This document shows positions 56,805-63,118 of a stretch of 64,000 nucleotides of DNA, piece by piece. Below the pieces are notes generated by a model that ran no database searches, was not told the DNA's origin, and was given only the letters and a program-made list of their open reading frames with translations. The first letter of the stretch is position 1; each line of letters starts with the position of its first letter. The position numbers and the translations under genes were made by a program. This DNA comes from Faecalibacterium sp. An122. GTDB taxonomy: Bacteria; Bacillota; Clostridia; Oscillospirales; Ruminococcaceae. The stretch covers positions 1-64,000 of the forward strand of contig NZ_NFLL01000012.1 of assembly GCF_002160895.1 (NCBI RefSeq). The letters are read 5' to 3'.

Positions 56805-57055
56805 CACAGATAAGTGAATGACCGTCCTCACCGCCCAAACCGCGACGACCTCCACCCGGAGCGAGCGCCCGAAAGGGATGGCACAGCGCCCTCAGAAATG
56901 AGCGGTTGCCTGTCAGAAGCGATGAGGGAGACCGGCAGAGATTGATGAAAAGGAGGTATGTAACGAAATGTTACGCACCTGGCAGGACCGGCACAGCTCC
57001 CATCCAGACATAAAAGGAGGTGTACCCCGAATCAGGGTACACCTTCTCTTTTCCG
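56805..57055 (+). ncRNA. candidate untranslated or leader RNA
   Basis: Between the extended -10 and a terminator-like hairpin (57018-57044, AGGTGTACCC / GGGTACACCT then a T-rich tail) lies about 210 bases rich in short complementary blocks. Two AAGGAGGT-like sites occur but only tiny frames follow (a 42-codon frame from 56969 runs through the hairpin). A short regulatory RNA is possible; I do not recognise a family. Confidence 0.35.
57018..57044 (+). terminator. terminator-like hairpin before the palindrome array
   Basis: AGGTGTACCC-CGAATCA-GGGTACACCT followed by TCTCTTTTCC. Confidence 0.6.
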
Positions 57056-57158
57056 ACACCACAGTCAAATGGGCCGCCGCGTATGGAGCTATCTGATAAT
57101 CGAAGTACCTGCACGGCCTAAGCCTGCTCCCCCATCCTCGGGCCGGTAATTCTGTATA

Positions 57159-57651
57159 TGGGAAAACTTGGCCTTTTCGCTATGTACGTATGTACAAGGT
57201 CAGTACAAACCTATTTGGTGAAAGGCTCCAGAGGGTGTAACCGTTTGTTACTCCCTTGAATTGGTTGTGACCAATTTGGTCACAACCAAATGAAAAATCA
57301 CCCCCACTGTTCCGGATTAGATGGAAATCGTGAAGCACGACATCCTTACCATGCCAGAAAGGGGACGGCGAATCACCGACCCCATCATTTTACAGAGGAT
57401 TTCCTTTATATGGGAGAATGGGAGAACTTGCCCTTTTTGTTGTGTACCTATGTACGAGATTCGTACAATGGCTACGGCAAATATCCTCCAGGCACAGCGC
57501 TTTATGAGTCTAAAGTAGGCGTGTTCAAATTGAACACACCTATAAAATCCACAGTCTGAGTTCTGAATCAAGCAGCCAAAATCCGATAGATGAGAGGATT
57601 TCGCCCTTTTGCTATGTACGTGCGTACAGAACCTGTACATACGTACATAGC
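57159..57651. repeat. three related GTAC-rich modules
   Basis: Three near copies (about 57159-57208, 57413-57468, 57590-57651) of a block reading ACTTGSCCTTTT then GCTATGTACGTATGTAC and a second GTAC. Each ends in an inverted repeat such as TGTACGA-GAT-TCGTACA or GTACAG-AAC-CTGTAC. The third is extended to a 19-base inverted repeat with two mismatches. Confidence 0.75.
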
Positions 57652-58324
57652 GAAATCCCCAAAACGTGCTATATACGCAATCCTTTACGTTCCTGAAGTG
57701 GTTGTGGACATTTTGTCCACAACCACTCGGATTTGACCAGGTTGTCACGGTGACAACTCGGTTTTGATGGCACTGGACAAAATGTCCTGTGCCACTGAAG
57801 ATCTCCGAAAGCTTTAAGACTCTGAACTAGGTGTCGACAAAATGTCCACGGTCTTTTTATTGGATAACCTTTTCGGAAGTGCATTTGCGTTGATCCCAAT
57901 TCTTGTAATCAAGTGGTCATTTTGACCACTTGATCTTGCACAATATCTGTATGCACGTATATAGCGAAACCCCCAAAACGCGCTATATACACAATGCTTT
58001 ATGATACTGAACTGGTCTGGGTCATTTTGACCCAGACCAACCGGGTTCCGATTAAGTCCCTATTTGGACTTACTAAAAACCAGGTTGTTTCATCTCAAAA
58101 GCAAATCAGTAAGTTAAAGTAGTCGGATTCATTTGAATCCGACTACTTTATTTGCGTAAAGTTCGGACAGCAACTCTATCATACTGTGCCCGTTGGATCA
58201 AGTTATCATTTTGATAACTTGATTTTGAGAGCACGGTTGTCTCAGTTATTAGACTTATAATCAAGTGCTCAAAATGAACACTTGATTTTGGTTCAGTTGG
58301 TGCTGGATAAAATGTCCAGCACCA
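57261..58324. repeat. array of 14 diverse short palindromes with a shared core
   Basis: Inverted repeats at 57261-57289, 57521-57537, 57697-57727, 57741-57757, 57768-57794, about 57831-57850, 57908-57934, 58013-58039, 58053-58072, 58115-58150, 58197-58223, 58259-58287 and 58298-58324, plus the GTAC one at 57611-57651. Arms are 7-17 bases, mostly perfect, and differ from one another. Most have the centre WCA-TTT-TGW or its complement WCA-AAA-TGW. No gene lies between them. A further member is at 59628-59653 after the relaxase operon. Confidence 0.9.
57653..58015. repeat. pair of 55-base direct repeats inside the array
   Basis: AAATCCCCAAAACGTGCTAT with its continuation at 57653-57707 is repeated with substitutions from 57966 to 58015. 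Each copy is followed by one of the palindromes. The second copy contains GTATATAGCG / CGCTATATAC, a perfect 10-base inverted repeat. Confidence 0.7.
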
Positions 58325-58374
58325 CTTTTATAGTCGAAGCTCATCCACCTACCTAAAAGAAAGGAGTTTTTACT

Positions 58375-58497
58375 ATGCCCGTCATCAATACGATTGAATT
58401 GCCAAAAAGGAGGGCCGTCATTGAGCCAACCACAATACGCTATCATGCGCTTTGCCAAGTACAAGGGGCCGGAGATCACCAACATCGAAGCCCATAA
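58375..58497 (+). CDS. leader peptide overlapping the relaxase start
   Basis: A 40-codon frame starting ATG at 58375 with a strong AAAGGAG site at nine bases, encoding a basic peptide that begins MPVINTIELPKRRAVIEP. It ends at 58497 inside the MobV gene in another frame. The arrangement suggests translational coupling or attenuation of the relaxase; it may be only a leader and not a functional protein. Confidence 0.45.
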   Translation: MPVINTIELPKRRAVIEPTTIRYHALCQVQGAGDHQHRSP

Positions 58498-59407
58498 CGA
58501 GCGCAGAAAAGAAAAGTACGCCAGCAACCCCGATATTGACCTTTCCCGCAGCAAGCAAAACTTCCACCTGATTAAGCCGCCCCAGCGCTACCGGGCCGAG
58601 GCCGAGCGACAAATCAGCGCTGCCGGCTGCCGCACCCGAAAGGACAGTGTTCGGGTGGTGGAGGTGCTGTTCACCGCCACACCGGAATTCTTTCAGGGCA
58701 AGAAGCTGCCTGAAATCCGGCAGTACTTTGAAGAAGCGCTCCACTTCCTGGAGCAGTATCAACCCAAAGAAACGATCATTTCCGCCGTGGTGCATATGGA
58801 CGAGAAGACGCCCCATATGCACCTTTCTTTTGTCCCCTTGACGCCAGATGGGAGACTCAGCGCCAAAGAAATTGTAGGCAACAAAAAGAAGCTGAGCTGG
58901 TGGCAGGACAAGTTCTGGGAGCACATGGTCGTCAAATACTCCGACCTGGAACGCGGTGAGAGCGCCAGCCAAACGGGCCGCGACCATATCCCGCCCCGCA
59001 TTTTCAAGGAGATGGCTCACCTGACCAAGCAGCGCCAGAAGCTGGACCAGCTGCTCGCTGGCATCGGTCCCTTGAACAGCAAGAAGCGGGCCACCGAGAT
59101 TTCAGAATTGCTGGACGGTTATATCCCGGCCGTGGAGAAGATGCGGACCCAGCTCAAAAAGTACAGTACAGCCTTTACCAGTACCAAGGCTGAGAATGAA
59201 AAGCTCAAGAAGAAAAATAAAAAGCTCTCGGAGTCCCTGGACGAGGCGACTCACGAGAGCGTTCTGAAGCAGCTGAAGGATGCCAAGCTCCAACGGGAGT
59301 ATCAGGAGACCGTAGTCATTCTTGAACGCATTCCCAAAGAGATTCTGGATGCGTATACCCACATGGGAACCACAGAACGTGATCACCCCATGAAACAGGG
59401 CTTATGA
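58421..59407 (+). CDS. MobV-family relaxase
   Basis: Nicks oriT and pilots DNA during mobilization. TTG 58421 follows AGGAGG at seven bases, giving 328 residues that begin MSQPQYAIMRFAKYKG, the family start. Conserved features are HNERRKEKYASNPDI, RVVEVLFTATPEFF and the His-rich metal motif VVHMDEKTPHMHLSFVPL. The C-terminal 110 residues form a coiled coil. MobV elements need a helper conjugation system, and none is in the window. An oriT is expected close upstream, in or beside the palindrome array. Confidence 0.95.
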   Translation: MSQPQYAIMRFAKYKGPEITNIEAHNERRKEKYASNPDIDLSRSKQNFHLIKPPQRYRAEAERQISAAGCRTRKDSVRVVEVLFTATPEFFQGKKLPEIRQYFEEALHFLEQYQPKETIISAVVHMDEKTPHMHLSFVPLTPDGRLSAKEIVGNKKKLSWWQDKFWEHMVVKYSDLERGESASQTGRDHIPPRIFKEMAHLTKQRQKLDQLLAGIGPLNSKKRATEISELLDGYIPAVEKMRTQLKKYSTAFTSTKAENEKLKKKNKKLSESLDEATHESVLKQLKDAKLQREYQETVVILERIPKEILDAYTHMGTTERDHPMKQGL

Positions 59408-59425
59408 GCATTGGGAGGTAATCAT

Positions 59426-59611
59426 TTGGCAAAAAAGAAAGCGATCAATGATTACGGCACCGGCATTCCACAGCGCGAGATGGAAGCGCTGGCTCGAGTC
59501 CTGCTGCCGGAAATTGAAAAATTTTACGCCAGCGAAGAAGGTCAGCGCCAGTTTGCTCAGTGGAAAGAGGAACAGCAGCTAAAACAGCAGAACCTCCCTA
59601 TGGCTGGGTAA
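59426..59611 (+). CDS. small hypothetical protein after MobV
   Basis: A 61-residue protein from TTG 59426, with GGGAGG seven bases upstream, 18 bases after the relaxase stop. It begins MAKKKAINDYGTGIPQREME and is highly charged and Gln-rich, mostly helical. I do not recognise the family. Its position suggests an accessory mobilization or regulatory role. Confidence 0.65.
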   Translation: MAKKKAINDYGTGIPQREMEALARVLLPEIEKFYASEEGQRQFAQWKEEQQLKQQNLPMAG

Positions 59612-59627
59612 GTAAATTAATTTTCAA

Positions 59628-59653
59628 GTCTAGTGCTCAAGTGAGCACTGGAC
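59628..59653. repeat. outlying member of the palindrome family
   Basis: AGTGCTCA-AG-TGAGCACT with flanking GTC/GAC pairs. The arm matches that of the palindrome at 58259-58287. Confidence 0.65.
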
Positions 59654-59702
59654 CTACATAATACTAAATCATCGTATATCAAAGGTAACCCTCAAAATAG
59701 AA

Positions 59703-59744
59703 AATGTGCCTTCTTTCAATCAGGGAAGAAGGCACATCTTTTTT
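59703..59744. terminator. bidirectional terminator after the MobV operon
   Basis: ATGTGCCTTCTT pairs with AAGAAGGCACAT, with six T on the plus side and a T-rich tail on the minus side. It lies between convergent genes. Confidence 0.85.
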
Positions 59745-59772
59745 ACCGGACTGGGAACTATTTTAGGGAAGA

Positions 59773-60534
59773 TCAGGATGCTGCAAACAATTGCAAATTA
59801 CTGTCCTTGTTTCGCTCACTCCATCGAACTACTTTTGCTTCATAATTTAAGAATGCATCCTCAATTCCTTTGGCAATTGTATTTTGATCGTTCAAAATTA
59901 CAATCAATTGGCTATCATTTCTTCTTGCAGGTTTCGTATCATTCCAGGCAAACAAAATATTTCCCATACTTGATTTATTTGGATTATTAACTGCTTGGCA
60001 AAGCCTTTCTGGCTTTGTTTTACTTCTTTGCAACAAGAAATCATAGTTATGAGAAAATCCGGAAATTCCAGTAAACTGAACATTGTCCGAATAAAAAATA
60101 TCCTTTTCTGAAAAGAATTCCTGAATATCATCAAGAAAAAGCGAGCTCACCTTGGCTTTAGAAATTGTGAACATATCATCAATTCGCAGCATTGCCTGAA
60201 TAAATAGGTGCTTTTTCTGTGCAAAAGAACTTACAGGAGCCTTACAAGTCAATTCATCTCCTTCAAGTTTTACACCGTACTGATTTAATATTCGTTGTAG
60301 ATGCTTTTTCCGTGCCGCTGTAAATTGAAATCCTTCCATCTTCAAATTTCGAATTGTGGCACTATCATCTGTAAAGTAAATATCATTTTCGATTTGACGC
60401 ACATAAATTTGAAGATAGTCATTCGCATTATCCAAATAAGGAGTTGTAATCTCGTAATACTCTCCTACTTTTTCAAATGTAATCTCCTGTTTCAGCCATG
60501 ATGCGTAATCATCAATAAGTTTTTGAATATCCAA
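59773..60534 (-). CDS. DUF1828/DUF1829 domain protein
   Basis: A 253-residue protein. TTG 60534 was chosen because AAAGGAGG lies seven bases upstream. The N-terminal half has IYFTDDSATIRNLKMEGF, the hallmark of DUF1828, and the C-terminal half matches the DUF1829 extension (about 130-250). Its biochemical function is not known. It starts 17 bases after the end of the DUF6978 gene, so the pair forms one transcript; such pairs sit in variable regions and may be a toxin-antitoxin or defence pair, which is speculation. Low GC. Confidence 0.85.
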   Translation of the reverse strand: MDIQKLIDDYASWLKQEITFEKVGEYYEITTPYLDNANDYLQIYVRQIENDIYFTDDSATIRNLKMEGFQFTAARKKHLQRILNQYGVKLEGDELTCKAPVSSFAQKKHLFIQAMLRIDDMFTISKAKVSSLFLDDIQEFFSEKDIFYSDNVQFTGISGFSHNYDFLLQRSKTKPERLCQAVNNPNKSSMGNILFAWNDTKPARRNDSQLIVILNDQNTIAKGIEDAFLNYEAKVVRWSERNKDSNLQLFAAS

Positions 60535-60551
60535 GATTCTCCCTCCTTTCA

Positions 60552-61000
60552 TTACAATACTTCAAGTTGATAATTGATTTGTGGTTGCTCAACAACATTA
60601 AACTTTGTCAAAAAAGCAATCGTATTTTCCACAAAAGTATCTTCTCGGATATCTTCTGCTGGAAAAGCATAACCCCGCCCATATTCTTCTGTATATATAT
60701 ATGCCAGTGACTACCACAAATCTTTTTGCCATCCGGGTTATAATGAATGGTAGTTGGATTGATATGAAGCTCCAACAGCATTGTTCCATTTTTTCTGATG
60801 CGGGCTCCAATATTATACTTAAAAGGTTTGATTCTGCCTCGGTATATTTTTACGGCAAAAACATCCTTTTTAGTATCCCCAATAACATCAAATTCTTCCT
60901 CGCCGCCACAGCTGGGGAATCCCACTTCAGCAACCAGAGAACGCTTTGTCATTTCAAGGAGTCTATGCGCTTCTTCATTGGTAAGTTTAGGAACGCTCAT
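60552..61000 (-). pseudogene. DUF6978-family gene with frameshift in a TA repeat
   Basis: ATG 61000 follows GGGGAGG at seven bases and begins MSVPKLTNEEAHRLLEMTKR. The frame is good until SHWHIY, where a TATATATATAT run (60692-60702) shifts it. With two bases fewer in that run, the frame continues YTEEYGRGYAFPAEDIRE to a stop at 60552, giving 148 residues, with a well-placed partner gene after it. As given, the frame instead ends near 60608 with an unrelated tail. It may be a switchable repeat, a true pseudogene or a sequencing error. The product resembles DUF6978 proteins of unknown role. Confidence 0.75.
60692..60702. repeat. TA dinucleotide repeat in coding sequence
   Basis: TATATATATAT inside the DUF6978 gene; a change by one TA unit would restore the full frame. 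Confidence 0.85.
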
Positions 61001-61024
61001 CTGATTACCTCCCCTATTTTGTTT

Positions 61025-61053
61025 AGTGTAGCACATAATCCCTGTTCATTCAA
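61025..61053 (-). promoter_or_regulatory. promoter of the DUF6978/DUF1828 pair
   Basis: Minus strand: TTGAAT (61053-61048), 17 bases, TACACT (61030-61025), about 25 bases before the start codon. Confidence 0.75.
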
Positions 61054-61255
61054 TACATGGCAATTATTTAGTAAGGTTTCTTTTTCGACAAATACTGTCC
61101 TATGAAACCTATAGACTATGGTTTTGAAACTTTTCTCTTCCCAAGACAGCACAGCGAATAACAAGTTCTAAAAGGCTTATGTCATCGGTCAAGAAAAGTC
61201 CCTTGAGCAATGGAAAAGTGCCTCTGTGCCCCTTAAAATCCGGTCACTGCGCCGC

Positions 61256-61298
61256 AAAGGCGGGCTCTCCCCTTTCCTCGGAGGAAAGCCCGCCCTTT
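61256..61298. repeat. GC-rich hairpin near the tRNA-Pro junction
   Basis: AAAGGCGGGCT pairs with AGCCCGCCTTT-like sequence around an inner TTTCCTCGGAGGAAA hairpin. Possibly a terminator of a chromosomal transcript. Confidence 0.55.
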
Positions 61299-61336
61299 CC
61301 GCTCACCGCGTCAAATCCAGGTTCTCGGTAGAAAGA

Positions 61337-61383
61337 AGAAATCCGAACCCGTCTCCCACCGGGAAGATCAAGTTCGGATTTCT
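61337..61383 (-). terminator. tRNA-Pro terminator
   Basis: AGAAATCCGAAC pairs with GTTCGGATTTCT, followed on the minus strand by a T-rich tail. It begins seven bases after the CCA end of the tRNA-Pro fragment. Confidence 0.75.
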
Positions 61384-61389
61384 ATCTCT

Positions 61390-61436
61390 TGGTCGGAGTG
61401 GCGAGACTCGAACTCGCGGCCTCCTGCTCCCAAACG
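61390..61436 (-). tRNA. 3' half of tRNA-Pro (TGG), integration junction
   Basis: Minus strand reads from the anticodon loop (TTTGGGA with TGG) through the 3' anticodon strand GCAGG, the T arm GCGAG-TTCGAGT-CTCGC, the acceptor strand CACTCCG, discriminator A and an encoded CCA. The matching 5' anticodon strand CCTGC, D arm and 5' acceptor strand are missing; unrelated sequence begins right at the anticodon loop. This is the usual remnant left when an element integrates into a tRNA gene, the full gene being rebuilt at the other end. Confidence 0.85.
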
Positions 61437-61603
61437 TGTGTCAGAACTTTCAAACAGCACTCTGCCGCCCTCTTTGACGCTTTCTGTTGCTCCGCCAGTT
61501 CCTCTTTAGAACTCTTTTGCCCTGCTTGTTTCAAGAAAATCTTTCGTCTTTTGGGATTTGTGTGGGATTGGATTCTGTATATTAAAAGATGTTCCGTCCG
61601 GTT

Positions 61604-61720
61604 TTAGGGGGCGATGACAGGACGGTTCATCTCAGAGCAGAGGCGCAGGAAATACGCCGCATAAACAAAGAAATACTCTGGACCGTGGGCTTTGACAACA
61701 CGGAATAATTCTCTTGTCAG
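61604..61720 (-). pseudogene. possible C-terminal coding remnant
   Basis: A minus-strand frame ending at 61604 encodes a stretch with LFRVVKAHGPEYFFVYAAYF then CSEMNRPVIAP, protein-like in composition, but there is no start or ribosome site. It could be the tail of a gene cut by the insertion. Family not recognised. Confidence 0.25.
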
Positions 61721-61731
61721 ATGAATACAAA

Positions 61732-61760
61732 TTGACAAGAATGACAAGAATGATTATAAT
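61732..61760 (+). promoter_or_regulatory. promoter of the AlbA_2 gene
   Basis: TTGACA, 17 bases, TATAAT. The spacer and flanks carry repeated GACAAGAAT and TGACAA units, possible operator half-sites. Confidence 0.85.
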
Positions 61761-61787
61761 GACAACTAAGAAAAGGAGGCGCTGTGT

Positions 61788-63092
61788 ATGGCATTTGTTG
61801 AGAGTGAAGTTGTTGAACTGAAAGCAGAGGTCGTGGGAGATATCTGCAAAGAAGTCATTGCCTTTGCCAATACAAAAGGCGGTACGCTGTATATTGGCGT
61901 CAGCAACGATGGAAATGTCTTGGGGGTCAAAAACGCCGACCAAGTCATTTTGCAGCTAAACAATATGATTCGAGATTCCATCAAGCCTGATGTGACAATG
62001 TTTGTGGGCTACGAAAACCAACACGTCGGCGACAAGGATATCATTGCTGTGACCATTCAAAAAGGAACCGACCGGCCCTATTATCTGGGCAGTAAGGGAT
62101 TGAAACCCAGTGGGGTCTATGTCAGAAACGGCACATCTTCTGACCCGGCTACAGATACTGCGATCCGAAGAATGATCAAAGAAACCGATGGTGACAGCTT
62201 CGAATCCATGCGTTCGCTGGAACAGAACCTCAGCTTTGAAGCGGCAGAGAAGCAATTTGAAAAGCAGAATATCCCATTTGATGCTGCAAAAATGCAGACC
62301 CTTGGGATGATTTCTGCAGATGGTATCTACTCCAATGTGGCGCTGCTCCTGTCCGATCAGTGTCCCAGCACCATTAAGGCGGCGACCTTCTCGGGAGAAG
62401 ATAAAGGAACTTTTCAGGACAGAAGGGAATTTGACGGTTCGCTGTTTCAGCAAATGGAGGAGCTGTACAGCTATCTGGATATGCGTAACCAGACAAAGGC
62501 AACTTTTGATGGGCTATACCGAATCGACACACGGGATTATCCGGAAGATGCACTGCGGGAAGCGCTGCTGAACTCGCTGGTCCACAGAGACTATTCCTTC
62601 CGTGCAAGCACCCTGGTCAGTGTATATGCCGACAGAATTGAATTTGTCTCTGTAGGCGGACTGCTTTCCGGCATTGAACTGGATGACATTATGCTGGGAC
62701 TCTCGGTTTGCCGAAATCCCAAGCTGGCAGCCATATTTTATCGTCTGCAGCTGATTGAGGCATACGGCACGGGTATGCCTAAAATTATGAACGCCTATGG
62801 GGAGACGGAATTGAAACCAAAAATCGAGGTATCAAGCAACGCATTCAAAATCACGCTGCCAAACAGGAACGCCGGCGCAAATCATACAGAGACATTGATT
62901 GGCACGGTCAAAGGCGATGAAAAGCGGATTCTGGATTTCATTGGTTCCCATGGCCATATCGTACGCCGTGATGTGGATCAGCTGCTGGATGTAAGCCAAG
63001 CCACAGCCAACCGAATTCTGAAACACATGGTCGCCAAGGGCCTGATTTATCAGGATGGAAACGGCAGGAAAACAAAGTATAGACGGAAGTGA
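61788..63092 (+). CDS. Schlafen AlbA_2 / divergent-AAA (HATPase_c_4) protein
   Basis: A 434-residue protein; ATG 61788 follows AGGAGG at eight bases. The N-terminal AlbA_2 domain includes VIAFANTKGGTLYIGVSNDG and GVYVRNGTSSDPA. A central HATPase_c_4 (divergent AAA_4) region has REALLNSLVHRDYSF and IEAYGTGMPKIM. The C-terminal winged helix has VRRDVDQLLDVSQATANRIL. Proteins of this build are putative transcriptional regulators, and AlbA_2 also occurs in nuclease-like Schlafen proteins of defence systems. It has a strong promoter and is followed after 26 bases by the TOTE gene, so the two are probably co-expressed. Confidence 0.93.
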   Translation: MAFVESEVVELKAEVVGDICKEVIAFANTKGGTLYIGVSNDGNVLGVKNADQVILQLNNMIRDSIKPDVTMFVGYENQHVGDKDIIAVTIQKGTDRPYYLGSKGLKPSGVYVRNGTSSDPATDTAIRRMIKETDGDSFESMRSLEQNLSFEAAEKQFEKQNIPFDAAKMQTLGMISADGIYSNVALLLSDQCPSTIKAATFSGEDKGTFQDRREFDGSLFQQMEELYSYLDMRNQTKATFDGLYRIDTRDYPEDALREALLNSLVHRDYSFRASTLVSVYADRIEFVSVGGLLSGIELDDIMLGLSVCRNPKLAAIFYRLQLIEAYGTGMPKIMNAYGETELKPKIEVSSNAFKITLPNRNAGANHTETLIGTVKGDEKRILDFIGSHGHIVRRDVDQLLDVSQATANRILKHMVAKGLIYQDGNGRKTKYRRK

Positions 63093-63118
63093 CTGTGGGT
63101 GTGGAGGGGGGACTGTGT

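Noticed and set aside
57290-57559. Small genes inside the palindrome array
   Set aside because: Frames of 65-89 codons lack ribosome sites and run through palindromes and repeats; no conserved features.
57261-58324. CRISPR-like array
   Set aside because: The repeated items are palindromes with different arms and irregular spacing; there is no constant repeat with unique spacers and no cas gene.
61226-61607. Plus-strand frames across the tRNA-Pro fragment
   Set aside because: The frames are a translation of a reversed tRNA and its terminator, a known annotation artefact.
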